Source of the DNA: DASVUS01 sp036388675
Lineage (GTDB): Bacteria > Armatimonadota > Abditibacteriia > Abditibacteriales > Abditibacteriaceae
Length of the DNA stretch: 64,000 nucleotides
Assembly (NCBI GenBank): GCA_036388675.1
Contig: DASVRI010000013.1
Coordinates: 62,001-126,000 of the forward strand
Reading direction: 5' to 3'
Position 1 is the first letter of the stretch. Every line of letters begins with the position of its first letter. This document shows positions 43,045-51,208 of the stretch, piece by piece. Under the pieces are notes generated by a model. It saw only the letters and a list, made by a program, of their open reading frames with translations. It searched no databases and was not told the origin of the DNA. Both the position numbers and the translations under genes were made by a program.

Positions 43045-44844
43045 TCATCGAGCACTCGCGTTGAGTACTCGTGGCGCGCTGCGGCGATAGATGTAAACCG
43101 CGTTCCTGGTGCGGTCGAAGTTGCGATGCGACCCGAAAGAGTGCCACGGAATTTCGGGGCGATGGGTTTGCTCGTAGAAGACATCCAGTGTGGTGAACAG
43201 GCGATACGAGTACGCGATACGTTTGCCGCTTTGCGTGTGCGGGCGCGAAAAGAAGCGCAGAGTGCGTGGCGTGCCAGGCCATGTGCCAAACGACACAAAC
43301 CAATCGGGAAAGTTTTCTTCGAATATCAGAGGCGCCGGCAGCGCACGAATGGTGTCCAGCGATAGATGCGTCTTGCGGTTAATCTGGCCGGCAAAGCGCA
43401 CATGGTCTCCAACGTAGAACATCAGCGGATAATTCATGTGCTGCGGCACAACGTACACGCTGTCATCGTGCTGCGCATGACGGCGAAGAAATTTGACGAC
43501 TTCACCGTAAGCCGTGGGATAAGGTTGATGGACTTCAGCAATGTAATCGGTTAACAAGAAACGCGGCACTGCACTGCGCGGCGAGAGCGACAACAAGTTG
43601 GAACCGATAATAACCAGGAAGAGAGCCGGCGCCAGCAGCTTCATGTGCTGTCGCACAAACCACAAAAACGCACCACATAGGCCGGCCATCCAGGGCAACA
43701 CAGGATACAGGTAGCGCAACGCATCGTCATTGGGTTGATTGATTTCCAGAGGCGACAGCATCGCGATAAAGAATGCGTAGCCCAGCACGAGCATGCCCCA
43801 TTCGCGCACTGTGAAAACAACTGAGGCCTGCTCACGAGTACTCGTTTCTTCGTCTTCTTTCTTACCGAAGATTCCTGGACGGGGTAAAACGAAAAACACG
43901 ACTCCAAGTGCCACGACCCAGGGCAAACCCACCCAGTTCAAGCCACTGACGTTCGAGACCAGCAGCCACATTTTGCGTTCATACCAGGGCTGCGTATTGG
44001 GAATGGGAAAGTCCCAGATACGGTTGATCACGGCATAGGGCACCGCGCCACACAAGAAGACAGCGATTGCCAAGGCCGCTTTGCTCCAATCGCGCGCTCG
44101 CCAGTCGCGGCGATGAAAAACTAAATGCACAACCACCAATGCGCCCAGAAACGCCGCAGCTACCAGACAACTGCTGAGAAAGAGCAGAATCGCCCACAGG
44201 CCCAGCAGCACGAAGTCGAGTACTCGCTTTTGTTGCAGGCAGCGCCGGTAAGTTCCGAAAACCAGCAGTGCAAACAGAATAGCAATCGCGTAATAGCGGC
44301 AACTGCGGATCGCCATCAAAAAGTGGACGGAGAACGCCAGCGAAGCAAAGGCAAAGATTTGCAATGCGCGCTGTTGCGCAAACTCGCGGCGCAACAAAGC
44401 AGCGAACAAAGCCAGCGATAGCAAACCGGCGACCACAAAAAGAAAGCGCCCGGCCCAGGTGGTCTCACCGAATAGCCCAAACGCAGTCGCAATGACGGGC
44501 GCATCCAGTTGTGGAATGATGTGGCGCAGGTTCGGCTCCAACACGCTGCCGTTGCCGTAGCCCAGCAGGTTGCGCCCATCCCAACCTGTCCATGTGCCGG
44601 TGTGCAGGAAGTTGCGCGCCATGATCGAGATGTGCGCTTCATCGTCCCAGAACGCCGTGTTATCCAGCCGCACCAGCGCCAGATAGGAAGCCAGCAGAAA
44701 GATCAGCGCATACACAACTTTATAGCGTGTATCGAAAAACCGAGAACTTGTAATGTGGGGGTGTGCAACGTCCGTTATTTCTGCTTGCATGAGAGAAGGC
44801 GTGCGCGGTGTTTCCTGGCTGGATTCAAATGTCGCTTCAATCAT
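43045..44844 (-). CDS. GT39-like membrane protein, tandem copy A
   Basis: 599 residues with about 11 helices and a C-terminal soluble domain of 150 residues. WDDEAHISIMARNFLHTGTW after helix 1 is the acidic catalytic loop of GT-C transferases. It is the last gene of the ten-gene operon; its start overlaps the stop of copy B as ATGA. The two copies share long identical stretches (LVRLDNTAFWDDEAHIS, NLRHIIPQLDAPV), so they arose by tandem duplication. It probably transfers a sugar from a polyprenyl carrier outside the membrane. Three GAGTACTC copies lie inside. Confidence 0.82.
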   Translation of the reverse strand: MIEATFESSQETPRTPSLMQAEITDVAHPHITSSRFFDTRYKVVYALIFLLASYLALVRLDNTAFWDDEAHISIMARNFLHTGTWTGWDGRNLLGYGNGSVLEPNLRHIIPQLDAPVIATAFGLFGETTWAGRFLFVVAGLLSLALFAALLRREFAQQRALQIFAFASLAFSVHFLMAIRSCRYYAIAILFALLVFGTYRRCLQQKRVLDFVLLGLWAILLFLSSCLVAAAFLGALVVVHLVFHRRDWRARDWSKAALAIAVFLCGAVPYAVINRIWDFPIPNTQPWYERKMWLLVSNVSGLNWVGLPWVVALGVVFFVLPRPGIFGKKEDEETSTREQASVVFTVREWGMLVLGYAFFIAMLSPLEINQPNDDALRYLYPVLPWMAGLCGAFLWFVRQHMKLLAPALFLVIIGSNLLSLSPRSAVPRFLLTDYIAEVHQPYPTAYGEVVKFLRRHAQHDDSVYVVPQHMNYPLMFYVGDHVRFAGQINRKTHLSLDTIRALPAPLIFEENFPDWFVSFGTWPGTPRTLRFFSRPHTQSGKRIAYSYRLFTTLDVFYEQTHRPEIPWHSFGSHRNFDRTRNAVYIYRRSAPRVLNASAR

Positions 44845-46715
44845 GCCCCTAATTCGATGCCCGGCGCAACGTCGCCCGGCGCAATGTCTTGTGGAGTGTC
44901 TTTCCCGTTATCGTGCCGCAAGGAGGCGCCACCACGCGAACGCAGAACACGACGATAGATGTAAACCGCATTTTGGGTGCGGTCGAAGTTACGATGTGGC
45001 CCAAAAGAATGCCACGGAATTTCGGGGCGTTGCGTTTGCTCGAAGAAGACATCGAGTGTGGTGAACAGGCGATACGAGTACTCCACTCTTTGTCCGTTTT
45101 CCCAATGTGGACGAGAAAAATAGCGCAGGCTATTATTGGCCATGGGTCGATTTCCAAGTGCAATGAGCCAATCGGGAAAGTTCTCTTCGGCCAGCAAGGG
45201 AGCGGGCAAAGCAGCGATGGTCTGCAACGGCAGGTGCGTGCGACGATTGAGCAAACAGGCAAACCGCAGCCTGTCGCCTCGATAGAACATCAGCGGGTAA
45301 TTCATGTGATCGGGTATGGCGAGTACTCGTTCATCGGGCCTGGCGTGCGCGTCCAGAAAACGCAAAGCCTCACTATATGCTGTCGGATAAGGTTGATGAA
45401 CCTCCCCAATGTAATAGAGCAGCGGCAATTGCAAAACCCTTTCACGCGGCGTGAGAGACAATAAGTTGGTGCAAATGAGCAGCAGGAAAAGCGCCACAGC
45501 CAGCAACTTCATGCGCCGCCAAACCAGCCACAGAAAGGCTGCATTCAACACGGCTATAAACGGCAGTAGCGGGAACAAGTAGCGCAGCGCGGAACCAAAA
45601 GGCGTAAAGAACTCCAGGGGAGAGAGCATGGAGACAAAAAAAGTATAACCCAGCACCAGCACCGCCCACTGTACCGCGCGCCTGGTTACAGTGCCCACAT
45701 TGTCTGTATCGCCATAATCTGTGTCATCGCGAGTACTCGCATTCCTGATTGGGGCCGGTCTGAGGTAGTGCGCTGTTAGGAGGAACAGCAGGCCCAGAGC
45801 AACCAACCACGACATTCCGAGCGTGTTCAAGTCGATGGTGTTTGCCAGCAGCATGATCGACTTTCTCTGTAACCATGGCTGCGTCACCGGCAGAGGAAAG
45901 TCCCAGATGCGGTTCACCAGCGCATACGGCACCGCACCGACAAGAAAAACAGCGACCGCCACGGCAGCCTTTGTCCACTCTCGCGAGTTCCACGCCTTGC
46001 GATAAAACACGAAATGCAATAGCGCCAGCGCACCCAGGAATGCGCCACCATTGAGGCAACTGGTGAGAAATAGGAGTAACGACCACAATCCCAACCACAT
46101 AAAGTCCAGGAGGCGTTTGTCCTCCACACAACGACGGTAGGTGCTAAATACCAGCAGCGAAAACAAAATCGCCAACGCATAATAGCGACAGACGCGCACC
46201 GCGAGCAGGAACTGCACCGAGAAAGCCAACGACGCGAATGCGAACAGTTGCATGGAGCGTTGCCGGGGAAACTCCCGCCGCAAAAGCAGAGCGAACACCA
46301 GCAGCGATAGCAATCCGGCCACGACAAAAGGGAAGCGCCCGGCCCAGGTAGTTTCACCAAACAGCGCGAAGGACGCCGCCATAACTGGCGCATCCAGTTG
46401 TGGAATGATGTGGCGCAGGTTTGGCTCCAACACGATGCCGTTGCCATAGCCTAGCAGGTTGCGCCCATCCCATCCTGTCCACGTCCCGGTGTGCAGGAAG
46501 TTGCGCGCCATAATCGAGATGTGCGCTTCATCGTCCCAGAACGCAGTGTTGTCGAGCCGCACCAGTGCCAGATAGGAAGCCAGCAGAAAGATCACGACCA
46601 AGAGCGGATCAAATGAGAACCGGCGCGAAACGAGCACGCCTTTCGAGGCTGTGACAGGATGAGGCTCACCTTGTTCATGAGTACTCGCTGTGGAAACTGT
46701 TAGCTCTTGGTGCAT
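44841..46715 (-). CDS. GT39-like membrane protein, tandem copy B
   Basis: 624 residues from ATG 46715, which overlaps the last codons of the upstream methyltransferase gene. Same architecture as copy A (identical acidic loop and similar C-terminal domain with NMAYPL-like MNYPLMFYRGD), with a longer N-terminal tail. Many parts match A almost residue for residue, others diverge, which suggests duplication with later gene conversion or drift. The pair may add successive sugars or form a dimer. Three to four GAGTACTC copies are at different positions from those in A. Confidence 0.82.
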   Translation of the reverse strand: MHQELTVSTASTHEQGEPHPVTASKGVLVSRRFSFDPLLVVIFLLASYLALVRLDNTAFWDDEAHISIMARNFLHTGTWTGWDGRNLLGYGNGIVLEPNLRHIIPQLDAPVMAASFALFGETTWAGRFPFVVAGLLSLLVFALLLRREFPRQRSMQLFAFASLAFSVQFLLAVRVCRYYALAILFSLLVFSTYRRCVEDKRLLDFMWLGLWSLLLFLTSCLNGGAFLGALALLHFVFYRKAWNSREWTKAAVAVAVFLVGAVPYALVNRIWDFPLPVTQPWLQRKSIMLLANTIDLNTLGMSWLVALGLLFLLTAHYLRPAPIRNASTRDDTDYGDTDNVGTVTRRAVQWAVLVLGYTFFVSMLSPLEFFTPFGSALRYLFPLLPFIAVLNAAFLWLVWRRMKLLAVALFLLLICTNLLSLTPRERVLQLPLLYYIGEVHQPYPTAYSEALRFLDAHARPDERVLAIPDHMNYPLMFYRGDRLRFACLLNRRTHLPLQTIAALPAPLLAEENFPDWLIALGNRPMANNSLRYFSRPHWENGQRVEYSYRLFTTLDVFFEQTQRPEIPWHSFGPHRNFDRTQNAVYIYRRVLRSRGGASLRHDNGKDTPQDIAPGDVAPGIELGA

Positions 46716-47314
46716 TGGAGAATGAGATGCGTGTAAGGCAGGCGCAACAAGTCGTGGCGAATGGCGGCTTTGCACTCTGAGAACACCTGCGAAGCCAGCG
46801 CCATATATTGTTCTTCGTTGCGCACGAACTGGCCACGATCGTTATCGAGCATGCGGCGCGCAAACGGCGATTGGCCCGCGACATAGCAGCCGTCCAACGT
46901 TACCAGCACTCCGCCGCTGCGCAGTGCGCTGTGCGCGAGTTCAAATAGCTGCACCGCTTCGCCATCGTCCAGGTGATGCACTACGCCAATCGCCAGCACG
47001 ATGTCAAAGGCGCCATGTTCCTCCAACGTGCTGCGACTGACACGTTCGCAAAAGAACTCGCCGCGCTTGCCATAACGACGCTGTGCTGCCTGGATATATG
47101 TTGGCTCCGAATCAAAGCCGACATAATGCACATCCGGCAGGAACATCAAAATATCGCCGGGGCCACAGCCAATATCGAGTACTCGGTCGCCGGCTTTGGC
47201 CGGAATGTATTCGCGCACAAAATGTGGCAAGTTTCCGCTGACCAGCGTGCGAAAAGCGCGATAGGCCGCGGGTAACGACAACACCGAACGCGCCGCATGC
47301 AACGGAGTTTTCAT
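46700..47314 (-). CDS. Class I SAM-dependent methyltransferase
   Basis: 204 residues. Motif I is VLDIGCGPGDI near residue 45, with FDSEP near 68 and FDIVLAIGVVHHL near 105. No DNA or rRNA methyltransferase motif is present. The start overlaps the previous gene as ATGA. Position inside the glycan operon suggests it methylates a sugar or lipid intermediate. A GAGTACTC lies just upstream of motif I, read as DRVLD. Confidence 0.85.
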   Translation of the reverse strand: MKTPLHAARSVLSLPAAYRAFRTLVSGNLPHFVREYIPAKAGDRVLDIGCGPGDILMFLPDVHYVGFDSEPTYIQAAQRRYGKRGEFFCERVSRSTLEEHGAFDIVLAIGVVHHLDDGEAVQLFELAHSALRSGGVLVTLDGCYVAGQSPFARRMLDNDRGQFVRNEEQYMALASQVFSECKAAIRHDLLRLPYTHLILQCTKS

Positions 47315-48150
47315 GATAGGGATGCGTTGCGCTCCTCTGGCGTGCCATCTGCCACGCTGCTGCTTTTGCAGGCTATCGCCAACAGAGATGTGCCACAGGG
47401 CAAGCGGCGGCGCTGCGCAATGAGCCGTTCTTCCTGGCGCAAAATCGCTGTGAGTAACTCGTTCACAACAGGCACGATGCGCAATTCCTGTTGGCTCATT
47501 TCGATATTTTTCCGGGCTGCGGCTTGCCCCCTTTGGTTGCGGCTAAGCAGCGCCGCAATGCGACGCCCACTCCATACCAGCGGAAACAACACGCTCATAA
47601 ACTGCGTTGCATATTCGATGGTGAACCCGGCCTCGCGCAGTTTCCTTTCGAGTTCAGGCAATGTATAGCGGCGGCAATGACAGGCCGCTTCGTCGAAATA
47701 ACTCCACAAAGCAGGATGCGCTGGAACGCTCAAAATTAACGCGCCATGTGGCTGCAACATGCCGTGTAAGTCAGCGAGTACTCGCCTGTCGTCGGGCAGA
47801 TGTTCCAGCACATCGAAGAGACCAATCATGTCAAACGGCACGGCAAAAGGCGCACGATGCATATCGCCCTGAACCAGAGGAACAGTGGTGCGGCGTCGCG
47901 CGTACTGCAAGCCTTCGGCAAACAAGTCCATGCCGACAACGTGCCCGTGACAACACGCGCGATCGAGTACTCGCAACACGTTCCCGGTGCCGCAACCCAC
48001 TTCCAACACACGATAGCTGGACGCCCAGTTTTTAACAATTTGCCGCACCAGCGTTGCGATGACGCGATTTCGCGCGCGAAACCAGAAGTGCCGATCTTCA
48101 GCAGCAAAGAGTGGGGCGAAGTGCGCGGGGTCGTAAGATTGCGTCGCCAT
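47311..48150 (-). CDS. Class I SAM-dependent methyltransferase
   Basis: 279 residues from ATG 48150; a GTG at 48183 would overlap the aminotransferase gene. YRVLEVGCGTGNVLRVL near 48 is motif I, MDLFAEGL motif II and FDMIGLFDVLEHLPDD motif IV. The helical C-terminal 90 residues, with a hydrophobic FMSVLFPLVWSGRR segment, could contact the membrane. Resembles methyltransferases next to glycosyltransferases in surface polysaccharide loci. Two GAGTACTC copies lie 189 bases apart, one encoding part of the motif I lead-in. Confidence 0.83.
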   Translation of the reverse strand: MATQSYDPAHFAPLFAAEDRHFWFRARNRVIATLVRQIVKNWASSYRVLEVGCGTGNVLRVLDRACCHGHVVGMDLFAEGLQYARRRTTVPLVQGDMHRAPFAVPFDMIGLFDVLEHLPDDRRVLADLHGMLQPHGALILSVPAHPALWSYFDEAACHCRRYTLPELERKLREAGFTIEYATQFMSVLFPLVWSGRRIAALLSRNQRGQAAARKNIEMSQQELRIVPVVNELLTAILRQEERLIAQRRRLPCGTSLLAIACKSSSVADGTPEERNASLS

Positions 48151-48175
48151 GTTTGTGACTTGCCCGGCAGAGGCC

Positions 48176-49345
48176 TCAACCACAACGAAATTCCTCGATG
48201 GCTTCGATGACGCGCGACTGTTCGTCCTGAGTCATGCCATTATAAAATGGCAGGCGCAGCAAGCGGTCGCTGATATCTTCGGTGACGGGACAATCGCCGA
48301 GTTTGCCGCCGAAGCGTTCGCCCATTGGTGAGGCATGGAGCGGCAAGTAATGAAAAACAGCCAGAATGCTTTTCGCTTTGAGGTGCGCGATAAGACGACT
48401 GCGTTCTTCCAGCGACGGCATCAAAACATAGAACATATGATGCGGCTGCTCGCAGTGCGCGGGAATGCACGGCAGGCGCACGCCATTTTCGCGCGACCAG
48501 GCAAAGAGCGATTGGTTATAACGTTCCCACAGGTGCCGCCGCTTTTGTCCGATGTCTTCGCGCGCTTCCAATTGCGCAAACAAAAATGCCGCCAAAATAT
48601 CAGACGGTGGATAGCTGGAACCCAGATCGACCCAGGTATATTTATCGACCTCGCCGCGAAAGAAGCGCGCCCGGTTGGTGCCCTTATCGCGTATCACTTC
48701 GGCGCGTTCTATGAAGCGGGCATCGTTGATAAGCAGCGCGCCGCCCTCGCCACAGATGTAATTCTTTGTTTCGTGAAAACTCTGTGTTGCCAGCGCGCCG
48801 AAAGTGCCCAGCAGGCGACCTTTGTAGCGGCCAAACAACCCGTGTGCATTGTCCTCAATGACGGTGATGCCATGCTTGTTCGCTACATCACAAATCTCAT
48901 CCATTTCACAGGCGACACCGGCATAATGCACCGGCACAACCGCGCGCGTGCGGGGCGTAATCAGGCTTTCCAGTTGTCGTTCATCGAGGTTAAGCGTGTC
49001 AGGTCTGATATCGGCAAAAATGGGCTTTGCCCCGCGCAATGCAAAGGCGTTGGCCGTCGAGACGAAAGTAAACGACGGCACGATGATTTCATCGCCCGGC
49101 CCAACATCCAGCAGCAGCGCGGCCATTTCCAAGGCGTGTGTACACGAAGTGACCAGCAACGCTTTGAGTACTCGCAACTGCTCTTCAAAGAAGGCGTGAC
49201 AGCGACGCGTGAACAGGCCATCGCCTGAAACGTGCCCGGCGGCAATCGCCTGCAAAATGTAATCGGTTTCCGTTCCGACCAGCGTCGGACGATTAAACGG
49301 AATGCTGTAAGCCGGTTTTGTTTCTTCCACGCCGCACGTCTCCAT
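48176..49345 (-). CDS. wecE: dTDP-4-amino-4,6-dideoxygalactose transaminase (WecE/RffA-like)
   Basis: 389 residues of the DegT/DnrJ/EryC1 PLP family. The start IPFNRPTLVGTETDYILQAI and GDGLFTRRC are typical of WecE. SCTHALEMAALLLD binds phosphate, IEDNAHG holds the pyridine-ring Asp, and SFHETKNYICGEGGALL holds the Schiff-base lysine. It makes a 4-amino-6-deoxy sugar nucleotide from a 4-keto precursor. The next downstream function, an N-acetyltransferase, is encoded just upstream in the operon. dTDP-glucose synthesis genes are not in the window. Confidence 0.88.
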   Translation of the reverse strand: METCGVEETKPAYSIPFNRPTLVGTETDYILQAIAAGHVSGDGLFTRRCHAFFEEQLRVLKALLVTSCTHALEMAALLLDVGPGDEIIVPSFTFVSTANAFALRGAKPIFADIRPDTLNLDERQLESLITPRTRAVVPVHYAGVACEMDEICDVANKHGITVIEDNAHGLFGRYKGRLLGTFGALATQSFHETKNYICGEGGALLINDARFIERAEVIRDKGTNRARFFRGEVDKYTWVDLGSSYPPSDILAAFLFAQLEAREDIGQKRRHLWERYNQSLFAWSRENGVRLPCIPAHCEQPHHMFYVLMPSLEERSRLIAHLKAKSILAVFHYLPLHASPMGERFGGKLGDCPVTEDISDRLLRLPFYNGMTQDEQSRVIEAIEEFRCG

Positions 49346-49375
49346 TCTCTAAATCATTGCACAACATTATGAGTT

Positions 49376-50152
49376 TCAGGCAAACCAACGGTGAAACCAG
49401 AATTGCACTTCACAAGTCGCGAAGCCGCATTTTTGGTAAAGCCGTTGCGCGGCCACGTTATGACCTTGTGTGACAACGGTGATTCGCTCCACGCCGCGCC
49501 CGTCGAACCATTGCACTGCGGTCTCAATCAAAGCCTGACCAAACCCTTTTCGTTGTGCCTCCGCTGCAACACCAACGAGGCCGATGCTTCCCGCACGAAC
49601 ATCATTATTCGCTTCGAGGTGACACGTCACATAACCAACGGCCTGGCCATCCAAACGTGCCACAAAAACAGCATCTGCCTGGCCCTGGCAGCTTTTCTCA
49701 ATCCATGTCTCATACAGGCGGTCACATAAATCGGTCGGAAAGTTTCCGTCGCGATAAAAGCGAGTATCACGATGGCTGATACGCGCAAGGTTGCGCAGGG
49801 CATGGAGATCCTGCGGATCATACGGTGCGACCCCAAACGAATGAAGCGCCCCTTCAACTTCCTGCACCACCCGGCGGAGTTCCAACGTTACGCGCACATC
49901 GCGCAGGCAAAAGCCGTTGGCCTGTGTTCGGTTGATATTTCCCCCATCGGAATCGGCCAAAAAATACAGGCAATCGATAGCGTTGTCTTCACACCATAAT
50001 CGCACTTGCTCGTGCTGCCCCACATCCAGATGCTCGACTGTTACACACGCGATGTTTCGTCCGAAAAAACGGGAGTCCCATTCCAGAAAGCGGCACAAGG
50101 CTCCATCGCCAAAGGCTCCATCGCCAACAGCGTTCTTTTCAACCTGTTTCAT
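49376..50152 (-). CDS. GNAT N-acetyltransferase, WecD/RffC-like
   Basis: 258 residues. FLEWDSRFFGRNIACV at the N-terminus is the lead domain of WecD-type acetyltransferases, and the GNAT core has GVAAEAQRKGFGQALIETAV near 200 for CoA and TQGHNVAAQRLYQKCGF near 230. Expected role is acetylation of the 4-amino-6-deoxy sugar nucleotide made by the adjacent transaminase. Starts inside the stop of the GT2 gene (ATGA). The pairing with a WecE-like gene supports the call more than the sequence alone. Confidence 0.78.
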   Translation of the reverse strand: MKQVEKNAVGDGAFGDGALCRFLEWDSRFFGRNIACVTVEHLDVGQHEQVRLWCEDNAIDCLYFLADSDGGNINRTQANGFCLRDVRVTLELRRVVQEVEGALHSFGVAPYDPQDLHALRNLARISHRDTRFYRDGNFPTDLCDRLYETWIEKSCQGQADAVFVARLDGQAVGYVTCHLEANNDVRAGSIGLVGVAAEAQRKGFGQALIETAVQWFDGRGVERITVVTQGHNVAAQRLYQKCGFATCEVQFWFHRWFA

Positions 50153-51198
50153 AGCGACGATGTTTTGCTCTCAACTTCCTGCATTGCGCCATGCTGCGCC
50201 GATACCCAAGTACTCGCAAGAGCCTGCGCAGGCTCTTCAGGGAGCGCGTCGATTTGTATCATGTTTTGATTTTCAATGCGCCGCGTGTGGTCACGCACAG
50301 TGTAGGCCGGTTTGTCCATGAGACGAAAATGCATTCGTGCTATGTATTCGCCAATGATGCCGAGCGCAAACAATTGCGCGCCGGAAAAGAGGGCAATGAT
50401 GGATGCCAGAAAAGCAAAACCCGGAACACTGCTCCCCAGAATCAAGTAACTTGCGATGACCCAGGCCAGAATTACAAAACCAAAGACTGTAAAGATGAAG
50501 CCAATCCAACTCGCCAGTTGCAGCGGCAGCGTGCTGAAGCCGGTCATCATGTTGAGAGCATGCGTAATCAACTTGCGCAGCGTATAGTTGGATGTCCCGA
50601 CACGACGCGGTTCCTGACGCACGCGTACGGCGGCAAAGCGCGTGGTGGCCCACGTTAGCAACACATCAATGGAGATGAAACTGCCGTTGTATGTCTCAAA
50701 CGCGTCACGCAAAAAGGTGCGAAACACGCGAAAGGCGCTGATGCTGCGCGCCACTTCACTGCCCATGGCGTTTTGCAGCACCATCTTGGTCATCTGCGAG
50801 GCAAGGTCGCGCCAGAATCCATGCACTTCCTGGAGCGGCGGCCCATACACGACATCGTAGCCTTCCTCCAGCTTTTGCAGCAGTTTGGGAATCTCATGCG
50901 GCGGGTTCTGGCCATCATCATCAATGGTGACGATGATTTCACAGCGCGCGGCGCGAATGCCGCACAACAGCGCGTTGTGCTGGCCATAGTTGCGCATCAG
51001 GTTGATGCCGCGAATCCAGGAGTGTTGTTGCGACAGCTCGCGCACGACATTCCAGGTGCCGTCGCGGCTTCCATCGTTCACCAAGATGAGTTCGTAATCA
51101 TCGGTGATCGACGAAAGTACTTGCTGCAAATCCTCGATTAACGGAGACAAGGTTAACTCGCTGTTGTAGGCTGGTATAACGACCGAAATTGATGGCAT
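50149..51198 (-). CDS. Membrane-anchored GT2 glycosyltransferase (GtrB/ArnC-like)
   Basis: 349 residues from ATG 51198. PSISVVIPAYNSE, LILVNDGSRDGT, RNYGQHNALLCGIRAA and DDDGQNPPHEI give the GT-A fold and metal site; two membrane helices lie near 230-285 (LASWIGFIFTVFGFVILAWV, FLASIIALFSGAQLFALGIIGEYIARM). This is the polyprenyl-phosphate sugar synthase type that supplies donors to GT-C enzymes such as the GT39-like genes downstream. It probably loads the amino sugar or glucose on undecaprenyl phosphate. A near copy AAGTACTC lies at 50208. Confidence 0.88.
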   Translation of the reverse strand: MPSISVVIPAYNSELTLSPLIEDLQQVLSSITDDYELILVNDGSRDGTWNVVRELSQQHSWIRGINLMRNYGQHNALLCGIRAARCEIIVTIDDDGQNPPHEIPKLLQKLEEGYDVVYGPPLQEVHGFWRDLASQMTKMVLQNAMGSEVARSISAFRVFRTFLRDAFETYNGSFISIDVLLTWATTRFAAVRVRQEPRRVGTSNYTLRKLITHALNMMTGFSTLPLQLASWIGFIFTVFGFVILAWVIASYLILGSSVPGFAFLASIIALFSGAQLFALGIIGEYIARMHFRLMDKPAYTVRDHTRRIENQNMIQIDALPEEPAQALASTWVSAQHGAMQEVESKTSSL

Positions 51199-51208
51199 AA
51201 AAACCCAG

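Noticed and set aside
46700..48150. The two methyltransferases as DNA methylases for GAGTACTC
   Set aside because: They lack DNA methylase motif IV (DPPY or PCQ types) and a target-recognition domain, and lie in a glycan operon.
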